A DNA stretch of 64,000 nucleotides, from contig CM042691.1 in assembly GCA_023614405.1 (NCBI GenBank), positions 173,510,927 to 173,574,926 of the forward strand. Reading direction: 5' to 3'. The stretch is from Avena insularis (lineage: Eukaryota; Streptophyta; Magnoliopsida; Poales; Poaceae). Made by a program: the position numbers and the translations under genes. Below the pieces are notes generated by a model that worked only from the letters and a program-made list of their open reading frames with translations, ran no database searches and had not been told where the DNA came from. Positions 11,762 through 21,170 of the stretch are shown here, in pieces (the stretch's first letter is position 1; each line of letters starts with the position of its first letter).

Positions 11762-12284
11762 TGTTGGGGATATACTTTCCGGGTATACCCACATGACTCG
11801 CTAACCAGGGTGGCCAACCAATGGGTTAGAGCTTTGCTTAACGGGCGGCCCAATCAGATAAAGAGGATGATCCAGTTCCGGCTACGACAAGGCCAAGAAG
11901 AGTTACTGACTTAGGCTTGTAGTATTACTTGTAGTCCAAACAGTATCTAGTTACCGACTCTATAACGTAGATAGATAGGTTTCTCCTACAACCCTAGGTC
12001 CTGGTATCTATATAAACCAGCCCTATGGGAGCCTTTAGGGCACAACCAATCTTACAACAACAATAACAACTTGCACAGGCGAACCTCTCTTGTAATCCGC
12101 TATAACATTCGGCTTACACCGATATATTACTGGGTTGCTAGCAGGAGTAGGATCCAATCACCGCAGTTGGATTTGAAGCTGGGTAAACTTGTGTCACCGC
12201 TCCTGGAACATCCGACGGCTCACACCCCATCTTTCCAGCGCCACTAGGACCACCTATGGCGTACTTGTCGACAATCCGACGACA
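11762..12284 (+). repeat. 3' LTR of element I (523 bp)
   Basis: It starts TGTTGGGGATATACTTTCCG after the PPT and ends CCGACGACA, matching the 5' LTR remnant at 1-78. A TATA box lies at 12009. The LTR of the opposite-facing element at 14225-14756 is clearly related to it. Confidence 0.85.
12009..12016 (+). promoter_or_regulatory. TATA box in 3' LTR of element I
   Basis: TATATAAA is followed by CCAGCCCTATGGGAGCC and, 45 bp on, by a CAACAACAATAACAAC stretch typical of a 5' untranslated leader. The corresponding box in the related LTR is at 14478-14487 on the minus strand. Confidence 0.65.
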
Positions 12285-12819
12285 GTAAACTCTAGTTCGT
12301 AGCTCCTATCGTATTAGTTAAATGAGTAGTTTGCCTTGTTTGATGTATTAACTTGTTATTACTTAGTTTTAGACTGCAATTATTGCTAGCGCCACCAAAG
12401 AGGGGGCTGCAATATCATATCTCAATGTTGTTTTCCAATGTAGATGTCACACTCAAAAGAAGATGCAGGTGATAAATGGAGAAAGCAAATTGAGGACTGC
12501 TATCAACTCGATTGTCAAATGAAATGCCAAATTATCTTTCCCTTGAGTTGATACTATGTAATAATTTAAGTAGTTTGCATCTGATATAATATATAGATAA
12601 ATCGCATAGGTCATGCAGGCATTTAGTTGACTCCGTCCACACATAGCGGTAGATGGTACCATACCTGCGGTAGACAGGTCGATTAGAGTACAGTATCGGG
12701 CTTTGTTATTGGCACATCTTGTATTGGGACGACGATAAACAGTAAAAGATGCTCGCCAGTTGTACACCTTTTATGATATCGGAATGGGCTCCAGAAAGGC
12801 TGATATTGTAAAATACCAT

Positions 12820-13010
12820 AATAGTAACAGGTTGAAACAATACCAGACCGTATACAGTAACATGCTAAAACAGAAATAGGCCAGAACCGAAAGGTCCAAA
12901 TAGTAATGGGACAAATTGGTTACAGGCCAAAATAGTAATGGGCCAAAATAATAACAGTCCAAAGAAGTAACAAGCCATAAGAGTAAAAGAGACAGAACCT
13001 TAAAAGGCCA
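12820..13010. repeat. Degenerate short-motif repeat tract
   Basis: Variants of GGCCAAAATAGTAA recur about ten times with irregular spacing, for example GGGCCAAAATAATAACAG, CAGGCCAAAATAGTAATG and GGTCCAAATAGTAATGGG. The copies are too diverged for a clean period. Confidence 0.6.
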
Positions 13011-13639
13011 AAACATTCTCAAGAGGGTGGGATTTCCGTCCATTGATTAGTCTAGAAATTATTCTATTACCAGGTTCATCAAGGAACTAAGCATTATATT
13101 TATTCGATCTCAAGATTCTCTTCTCTATATGTGTTGGGCACACTGTCTCACTAAATTATCCTCTGAAACAATCTAGCGCCATCAGATTCACAAGTGATTG
13201 TCCATTCATTTCTCCACACTGTTTAGTACTAATGTGCTTTTTTGAACAATTATGTTTGCTAATGTCAGTGTTTTTTTTCAAGGATTGCAAATGTTAGCGT
13301 TGCCTCAAGAAAAATACTGTCCTTTCCCTACCAACACTGCCAGGACATCCTAGAATTTTTTTAATTATTTTCATGTACAATTTCTTCAGTTCTTGCCTGC
13401 CGAATGAAACATTTTGTTGAAACGACCGACTGACCGAACAAACATTGTTTGTTTCAGCGAAACTATTTAAAATGGTATATGTATGCAACTTGCATCTGCT
13501 AACAGTCCCATTGTTGTACTTGACATGCTGTTTTACCATAATAATCACTTATTGCTGCACCTCTTCTCTGTTCCTACCTTCTGTTCATTCTTCCTTGAAC
13601 TTTCGTTGTGGGAAATCTGAATTGTCAGGAGACTCAAAT

Positions 13640-13915
13640 TTGCAGGGTGGGACAAAGTCTACAAGCCCAAAATCGCTGATGGTTCAGGTATCACCAATCT
13701 TATAGTCCCAGAATGATTCTCTCCTTATTAAATTTCTCCATGTAACCTCTCATTCATCCTTGTAGGAACTCTGTATTATCAACAAAATCAAAATCTTGCA
13801 GGGTGTGTTTGCAAGCTCAAAATCACTGGATGTTTAGGCATCATCAACTTTCGGTGTCATAATGATTTTATCCTTATGAAATTCCTCCATATAAATTCTT
13901 TATATCAATATTTTT
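13640..13915 (+). repeat. Diverged tandem duplication of about 156 bp
   Basis: TTGCAGGG at 13640 and 13796 begins two aligned units. Both contain CAAG-CCAAAATC or CAAGCTCAAAATCACTG, a GTATCACCAA or GCATCATCAA word, AATGATT, TCCTTAT and a CTCCAT(G/A)TAA word. In the first copy the segment between CAG and GT looks like a short exon. In the second the GT is GC. Confidence 0.65.
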
Positions 13916-14224
13916 CCTAGATATTTTTCACCAACATAATTAACATGTCAGACATGCTTCAACGGTGCCACATTCAGGTCACTAAGAAGAGTGACAGTGT
14001 GCTTTGTGATTCAGAAGAACCTTAGACGCAGTTTGCATGCCCATCTGCACTTTTTTGCATGAAGGAACTAAGAAAAAGGTCCTTCTTGGCGTGGATTCTC
14101 ACTTTGTATCTATAAAAAATGAATAGCATATTTTTCATTGATTCTTTGACATGGTCCTCAAACTGCCTGCACCATCACTCTACAAGTTTTCTTTGTAACT
14201 ATGTTCCTTACCTCCAGGCATGCA

Positions 14225-14756
14225 TGTCGTGGTATTGCTGACAAGTATGCCATGAAGGGGTCCTCCCAGAGCGTGTTTAGAGAGTTGAGGGAAGGCGGCG
14301 AGTTGGCAGGTATGAGGTAACACAACTTACCCAAGTTTAGATCCCACGACGGTGGAGGAATCCTACCCTTGCTATAAATCACTATAATGGCAATACGATG
14401 AGTTATAGGGATCAGTTCGCTGTGCGAGGTGATATGAGATGTTCTAAGTTATTCCCAAAAGGCTCCCAGTGGTCCGGCTTATAAAGGCGCCCAAACCTAG
14501 GGTTATAGGGAGAAGTCCTAGCCGGACAGGTCACATAGTCCTACACTAACACAAACTAGTTGTACGTGTCTTGAACACCAAGGCTCCGGGTTGGATCATG
14601 ACTGCACCGTAGCCTCCCTTTTTCCCGCATGGGCCTCCCTTTTTATCCGTCTAACTGGGCGCAGCCGTCCATGCGACTTCCTACTGACTGTGGGTCATCC
14701 GGGTTAGCCGGATTAGAGACATGTGATGGTGATACCCATTTAGCATATCCCCAACA
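14225..14756 (-). repeat. 3' LTR of element II (532 bp)
   Basis: On the minus strand it begins TGTTGGGGATATGC at 14756 and ends CAATACCACGACA at 14225. The end aligns with the end of the element I LTR (minus-strand TGTCG-GG-ATTG-CGACAAGTA word), and its TATA region also aligns. The flank before 14225 is ATGCA, a possible target duplication whose partner is not in the window. Confidence 0.85.
14478..14487 (-). promoter_or_regulatory. TATA box in LTR of element II
   Basis: The minus strand reads CCTTTATAAGCCGG, followed by CTGGGAGCCTTTTGGG, aligned with the TATA region of the element I LTR (TATATAAACC, GGGAGCCTTTAGG). Confidence 0.5.
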
Positions 14757-14767
14757 GTAGCCCCCGG
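14757..14767 (-). promoter_or_regulatory. Polypurine tract of element II
   Basis: The minus strand reads CCGGGGGCTAC directly before the TG of the LTR at 14756. It matches the PPT core of element I. Confidence 0.75.
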
Positions 14768-15196
14768 AGAACTCTGAGATCTTGCGCCATCTTTCCCTTT
14801 AGTTTGAATGCTCCGTCTAGGTGATGTCGGCAAATCATCAAGCAATATCTTTTAGTTCTCCAAAGAACCCTGCAATACTCTTCGTACTCAATACATAAGT
14901 CGGAGAATCACTGACTCTTCCAACTTAATCTTCTCATAGCCAGACAGGATCCGTCCTTGCCGGAATCTTTAGATTGGACTGTTCATATTCGGCCGTCAGT
15001 AAGATGATGTAGGCTGTAGCCTACACTACCTCGAAACTCACAAATGTCAGCGGTAAATCATAGCAATTTTACCACGTGTGAAATCCGAAACGTTGAGCGG
15101 CAACAGGGTTGACGTGGCGAATTTTCCACGCACGCACGCACACACGTCGTCCATACATCGTTCGTTGGATTAGTCCTGCACAAATCTTGATGGGGT

Positions 15197-15202
15197 TATA
15201 TA
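15197..15202 (+). promoter_or_regulatory. Probable TATA box of antisense gene of element II
   Basis: GGGGTTATATATTTTCAC lies about 145 bp upstream of the ATG at 15343 on the plus strand, which is antisense to the host element. A CT-rich leader follows. This suggests the antisense gene has its own promoter. Confidence 0.5.
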
Positions 15203-15342
15203 TTTTCACTACGGAGGTCATTTTTCCTTTACCCACATTCATATCCATGCATCGTCTTCTTCCTCTCGCTAAGGTCTCCTCGAATCTTATGCATGTAAAA
15301 ACCCTAATAGGCCCTCCAACTTCCATCCCTCCTCCACCTCCG

Positions 15343-18300
15343 ATGGCCAGCAGCAGCAGCCTCCCATCCAGGGCGGCGCCTGGTGAGGCTTCGAAGAAGC
15401 CCTCGTCTGAAGTACAAGTTCCACCGGAGGGAGTGGTAGTGCCAGTATCCACGGTGGTGGAAACCACTGGCAGTGATCAAAATATGGAAGCGTTTGAGAA
15501 GATGGAGGAAGAAACGGACTCCCACAAGGGTGTCTAGAAAGGCTCATATCTCTCTGTCTCCGATCTCAAAGACATGGTCGCCGAGGGTACCTTCCCTTGG
15601 CGGAGGGATCGGTCTGGCGGCCGGCGCCGACTGGCGAGGTGGTCCCTTATCCCCATGTCGGAGAGAAGGTGTACCTCAAGGCGGAGTTAGTGCGTGGTGT
15701 CGCCCTCCCTGTCTGTGACTTCTACCTAGAAGTCCTGCAACATTTTCGGATTCTACCTCACAACCTCTCTCCCAAGAGCTCAGAAACTGCGGGACTATTA
15801 GCTTTAAGATCCGGCCTGGCCGGCGCTTCCCCGACATCATAGGTCACGAATCCTGCAAGAACTGGCAGAATAGTTACTTCTACGGCCCAGATATCCCTCT
15901 GGACGACCGAGAAGACTCGTACCCCGACTTCATCGATGGGGCTGCTGCCAAAGCCACCACATGGAGGTCACAATCCCTTCCGCCTTCTGACGACGAAGCT
16001 TCTTGTGTTGTAAGGTGGATATAATGGCTCTTCAACACTGCGTTAACCGGCTTGGACCTAGCCATGTGCGGGTTCATCAGGTGAATCCAACCGCTGCAGC
16101 ATCGCGTGAAGCTGATGCACCAGTTTATGAATGATAGGAAGGATACCCTCAGGATTTTCGAGGATAACTTCTCCAATGACTCCATCAAGCTCCGCCTCAA
16201 TGACATCTTGAAGGTGAAGGATAGGAAGTGTGGCTTCACTGTCACCTAAGACATGTTCGAGGACAACAAATGCCCAAAGGTAAATTGATTCCTTTATTGT
16301 TTGCCTATGCTTAAGTTTTTCTGCCTTAGATGCATAAGTCTGTCTCACACTTTATCCACTTAACAGCTATGTGACTTGGAGGAGTCCGACATGGCCACCC
16401 AATTCTATGACCCCAAGAAGTAGGATGTTACTGTCATGTCCGGTGAAGAGGCCCTGGTAGCATGAAATCGGAAGAGCTCTACCTCTGACGTTGCTGCTGC
16501 TGGCAAGAAGAAGAAAGTGGAGTGTGGAGTCTCTAAGAAATCCACCGCCTCCCTGGAGGTAGAGAAAATAAAAGATGTTGGTATCCCGTTGAACTAAGCA
16601 CCGCCCATTGTGTAATCCTTCTTTTCTCCGACTTTGTCATTTCCATTGCTTCTTTCTGTACTTATACTTGTTATTTGTACGTTTCAGAAAAAAGACGGAC
16701 CTGAGTCTGAAGAAGACCTCCAAGAATTTTGGAGCTTATAAAAACATCCATGACATGCTGACCCAATCTTGTCCTGCCATTGTTACCCCTACTCCTGCCA
16801 TCAATCCCCCTGTCAGCTCTATCGGTTCACCGACTACCGCTGTGCCTGAACCCTCCACCATGGAGGTGGAAAGCAATCCTTCACAGGATGTCCCAAGCGC
16901 TGCTGGCATGGTCGTTGTTCTCGGCAGCCAGGTGACGAAGGAGAGCACCTCCTCCAAAGTGGATGAAGCTCCGGATAAGGATGCCACCGAGAAAGGGAAG
17001 GAGTTAATGGCGGAAAGAGAAACTTCGGTGACCACAATCTAGGCGGAAGCCTCCAAGCCTAAAGATGGCACAATCATCCCAAGGAAGGCTAGAGCCATTT
17101 CTACAACGGCACCTAGTACTCCTGGAGCATCCTTGACCCCTTCGACATATGGTCTTGATGAGCTATTTAAGCAGGCGGAGATCCTCCGATGCAATACAGT
17201 TACATTTAGTAACCTATACATGAAAGCCTCTAATAACCTCAAGATCATTGCCATTGTAAGTCTTCGATACTTTTTGCATGTCAAATATATATATCTCACT
17301 ATAGCCCCCGAGTAATTAGACGGAAAACCATAGGTCTTTTAGTATGAGTGCTCTAAGAATGACTAAGTAAGAAACTTGATAATGTAGCCCCCCCAAGTAT
17401 CTAGGTTGAATGAAGAATTATTACTAGGTACTCTTAGATTAGCATACGTAGTGTTGTAAATTTTGATACTATAGCTCCAAGGCTCTAGTGAAAACTACGA
17501 TAGTTCCGGCTAGATACTTTAAAAAGGACTAAGCATAGCATAGAGTAAAAACTCGTACTGTAGTACCCGAGCCTCTAAGTAAAACTGACATAGAGGACTA
17601 AGCATAGCATAGAGTAAAAACTCGTACTGTAGACCCCGAGCCTCTAAGTAAAACTGACATAGTTTCGGCTAGATCCTCCAAGTAGACTAAGTTCTATATT
17701 TTTGTAGACTAAAAATGCTCGAAAGGCTGCCACCAACGAGAAGTTCGCCGAGATCCGCAAGGATATGGAAGTCGAAAATGGTAAAACTTCCTTCTTGAAG
17801 GAACGGATCACCAGAAACAAGAGTCTGTTTTCTTTTCAATTCCTCTATCAACTTATTCTTGAGATTGATTCCTCTAATTACTCATTGTGTTGTTATTTAT
17901 CTAGCTTGCAGAAGTTGTCGCCAAGGCCAAGAGCATTGTTGAGCAGTCCAAGCACATCCAAGAGTTGGAAAGTGAAAATAAGATCTTGACGTAGGAAAGA
18001 GCTGAGACACTCAAGATGCATGAAGAGGATGAAGGCCCGACAAGAGTCTGCAACCACCGAGATGAACCGCCTGAAGGAAAAGATTAAACTCCTCAAAGAG
18101 CAGAAGAAAGATGCCAACGAGCAAAATGCACGCGGCCTTGAGGCATTCAAGGCTATCCAGAAGGAACAGGACACCTTGGCGGAGACCTGCCAGCTAGATG
18201 AGACTACAATCTTTGGTAAGCTTCCTCCATCTTCTTTTCATTTTTCTGCAAGCCAGGTACTTAACATAATTTTTTGAACTCATGACCCTCTGTCTTTGTC

Positions 18301-18825
18301 GGAACTGCAGCTCCCATTTACCTAGCCAACTTGGGTGAAAATGCTCCGCCTTAGAAGGAATCATGGTTCTTGTAGGGAACTTCATAAACACTACCATCAC
18401 ACAGGATAAGCAGATAGACAAACCTCTAGACATCAACATTAAGGCCATGGACTCAGTGATGAAGTACTTGGAAATCCTCCGACAAGCCCCCGAGCGTATT
18501 TTATGCTGGAAAGCTTCTTCTGTCTGGGATGGTGCTAGGATGGCATTGACTATGGTCAAGGCGCACTATGACAATGCCGACATCGACATGGTGACCGCTA
18601 GCAGACATACATGGACGAGGAGGGAATCAAGGTCGACATCAAAGCTATCTGGAACTCCCTTGATGGCTATGTTACCATGGTCGCCAAGCTAGTGAAGGCA
18701 GATGTCTTCATGCCCTTGCATTCCCTTCCGAGTCATTGAAGTCCACCAACTTCGAGGACGATTCTCAAGATGGCTCTCTAGGCTTTGACGACGCAGCTTC
18801 AAAGTCTCCTGCACCAGAGGAATAG
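15343..18825 (+). pseudogene. Antisense additional ORF of element II, intron-containing
   Basis: The ATG at 15343 (MASSSSLPS) matches the start of the antisense gene of element I. The conserved domain follows in another frame (GEKVYLKAELVRGVALPV, FRILPHNLSPKSSE), then IQPLQHRVKLMHQFMNDRKD, shared with element I as IQPLQH and LMNQITNDKKD. Introns are indicated at 16280-16366 (GTAAAT to ACAG), ending at 16687, at 17256-17707 (GTAAGT to TGTAG), ending at 17904 and at 18216-18310 (GTAAGC to GCAG). The exon at 16688-17255 is Pro/Ser/Glu-rich; 17708-18215 encodes Lys/Glu/Gln-rich coiled coil. The last exon ends in an acidic tail and TAG (18823-18825). Stops at 15535, 16022, 17039 and 17992 and frameshifts disable it. 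Function unknown; the domain resembles PF04195. Confidence 0.75.
17295..17690 (+). repeat. Degenerate PPT-like repeat array inside an intron
   Basis: The complement of the PPT recurs as ATAGCCCCCGAG (17302), GTAGCCCCCCCAAG (17383), ATAGCTCCAAGGC (17472), GTAGTACCCGAGCC (17561) and GTAGACCCCGAGCC (17631), spaced 69-91 bp. The last two lie in a nearly perfect 69 bp tandem duplication (17526-17594 and 17595-17663, both starting GGACTAAGCATAGCATAGAG). The array sits in the intron 17256-17707. Confidence 0.75.
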
Positions 18826-19345
18826 AAATACTTTGTTTATTTATCTCTCTAGTGTTGTAATATGTTTGCGGAAAACAATTATAGATGCAAGGCAGAAAAC
18901 TTGTCTACAAGCCTCCTGCTACTATTATCTAGTTCCAGCATGTAAATAGTTGTATATGTTTTAAGCAAGTGCTGTATTATGCATTATTCCGATTGTTATG
19001 CTTGACCTTTCGTGAGACAGAAAACCCTTAGCTTAGAACCATGCGCTTAGGCGATGAAGCCTAATGGCACCATCCAAAACCTAAGTGCAAAATCGCCAGC
19101 TTTGAGTACCAAAAAGTCACTACTCGAGAATCGACATAAAAACAACAGAAAATATGTAGACCAGAAAACTTAATCTAACGCCTGTAGGAAGAATTTTCAC
19201 AATTGCAAATGCAAAACTTATGCATAAAGGGTTTTACATGATCCAAAAATGAACACTAAAGGAGGTAAAAGACTTAGGCATATGTGTGAACTAAATGCTT
19301 TATTCCATTGATCATATAAAGGTACATATTATATAGTAAAATATG
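18826..19345. other. Spacer between antisense gene and integrase end of element II
   Basis: About 520 bp, AT-rich, without any coding or repeat signal that I recognise. It corresponds to the 3' untranslated region of element II and the 3' flank of its antisense gene. Confidence 0.55.
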
Positions 19346-21170
19346 CTAACTGTAAAAGGGACGTAGCTGTGCTATGTTCCATGTCCGATCAAACTCCGGA
19401 TAATCATCATTGGAGTCACGTTGCTTGCGCTTATGATCTTCATTTGTCCTATCTTTCAACTCACGATTATTGATGAGGTAGTAGGAACCATTGAGCAACG
19501 CCTTTGTTATGACGAACGGTCCTTCCCAAGGAGGGGATAATTTGTGTGACTTTTCTTCTTAATTCGGAGCACTAGAACCCCATCTTTAAACGAGCGATGC
19601 CGAATGCGACGACTATGGTAGTTGCATAGCTTCTGCTGGTAGATGGCGGATTTATGGCATGCCAGAACACGTTCCTCCTCAAGCAGGTCCATAGGTAGGC
19701 GTCTAGATTGTTCAGCACCATCCTCATCGTAGGAGGGGACTCTTGGTGCATTGTAGAGAATGTCGGAGGGTAGGATTTCTTATGCTCCATAAACTATGAA
19801 GAAAGGGGTGTAGCCGGTGGATCTGTTGGGAGTAGTTCTCAAACTGCACAAAACATATGGAAATTCCTCTGCCTAGGCTCCAGCTAATCTACGTAGTAGT
19901 TCTTCTATACGTGGATTTATTCCCTACATAATTAATCCATTGGCCCTTTCAACTTGAACATTAGATCGTGGATGTGACACATATGTTAAGTCAAGGCAGA
20001 TGCCTTTCTCGTGACAGTAATCCTCTACTTATCCAAGTGATAAGTTGCTTCCATTGTCGGTGATGATTCTATTTAGGAGACCAAATCGCACCACTAGATC
20101 CTGGACAAAGTAGAGGGATATTTCCCTATAAAGATTTCTAATGGGTTTAGCTACATTTAGTGAATTTGTCAACTGCTACGATCAGATGCAAAAACCCACA
20201 AGGTGTCATCTGCAATGGCCCAACCATGTCAAGACCCCAGACTACAAACGGCCGGTCATTGGTATAGTTTGCAATTCTTTAGCTGGGACATGTGGTTACC
20301 ATGCATAATGCTAACACCCAATGCACATTTCAACTAGTTTGTTAGTGTCCTCCTTCGCGATCAGCCAGTAGAATCCTTGCCGGAAGGCTTTTGAGACCAA
20401 AGATCAGGGAGCGGCGTGATGCCAACAATCTCCAAGATGAATCTCACGAATGATGTCCCTACCTTGCTGCTGGGAAACACATCGTAGGAATACTCCAATG
20501 GTGCTTCTTTTGTATAGCTGCACATTTATTATGGTATAACCTTTTTCTCTACGTACTATCTGCCGGCTTTCGACTTTGTTGGTAGGCAATGTTCCGTCTT
20601 TGAGGTAGTCCATGAACAGTTTTGTCCAAGCCAAAGGGACCATTGTTACTTCATTAACAAATAAGTCAACTCTATCCGGATTTTTGGGGTCCGTTCCCTT
20701 CACGGATGGGGTCCACAGATTCTCTAGGAAAACGCTAGGCGGAATTTTCTAGCGAGGAGATACAAGCTTTGACAGGAGATATGCCGCCTCATTATTCTTC
20801 CTCTAGACATACTTGACTTTGTAGCCATTGAAGCACTTGTCTATCTCGTCTACTTCGTCCCGATATGCCGCCATCATACGGTTCCGCGTGTTCCAGGTGC
20901 CAACCACCTGCTGGGCAGCCAAGTCGGAATCTCCACAGCAAACTATGCGCTTGATGCCAATATCCTTGGCTATGCAGAGTCCGTGAATGAGTGCTTCATA
21001 TTCCAACATGTTGTTTGTAGCACCCAAGTGGATCTGCAGGACATACTGTAGTTTCTCTCCTGTTGGTGACTATACAATACACCAGCACTCGAGCCGTTGA
21101 GTAACTTTTATCCGTCAAAGTGCATGACCCAAAAATTTGCCTATGCCACAGTATTATCTTCTGGTAGTTC
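19346..21170 (-). pseudogene. Second RNase H and integrase of element II
   Basis: On the minus strand from 21170 the archaeal-type RNase H appears: ATNNMLEYEALIHGL, CCGDSDLAAQQV. Then come SRQIVRREKGYTIIN and the zinc-binding start REIHLGDCWHHA near 20420. The integrase core keeps GLDMVGP (near 20235), TDNGSN (near 20055) and QVERANGL-like sequence (near 19945), so all three catalytic acids seem present, but several stops lie between them. The C-terminus reads SFKDGVLVLR and ends in QLRPFYS and a stop at 19348-19346. The 5' end is cut by the insertion at 21171. Confidence 0.85.
21166..21170. repeat. Left target-site duplication of element III (AGTTC)
   Basis: AGTTC lies directly before the TG of the left LTR and recurs at 30318-30322 directly after the right LTR. 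Confidence 0.9.

Larger units (their letters stand above)
1..12284 (+). mobile_element. Ty3/Gypsy Tat-lineage LTR retrotransposon (element I)
   Basis: The window opens in the last 78 bp of the 5' LTR, and a matching 3' LTR lies at 11762-12284, so nearly the whole element is present. The internal order is primer binding site, gag, protease, reverse transcriptase, RNase H, a second RNase H, integrase, a long 3' region with an antisense gene, PPT and LTR. Two RNase H domains in tandem and an additional ORF on the opposite strand after integrase are established hallmarks of the Tat lineage (Grande, RIRE2, Ogre relatives). The coding frames hold many stops and several frameshifts, so the copy is dead. 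With a 5' LTR of the same size as the 3' LTR it would be about 12.7 kb long. Confidence 0.9.
12285..14224. other. Unassigned DNA between two Tat elements
   Basis: This AT-rich 1.9 kb separates the 3' ends of elements I and II. I recognise no transposon or gene. It contains a degenerate short-motif tract (12820-13010) and a duplicated 156 bp unit with splice-like borders (13640-13915). Pieces such as the exon-like 13645-13693, flanked by TTTGCAG and GTATCA, could be gene or pseudogene remnants, but no protein family is visible. It may be the pre-insertion DNA of this locus. Confidence 0.5.

Noticed and set aside
12453..13043. Minus-strand ORFs of about 90-104 codons in the unassigned gap
   Set aside because: Low complexity and hydrophobic by composition; no motif, no supporting context.
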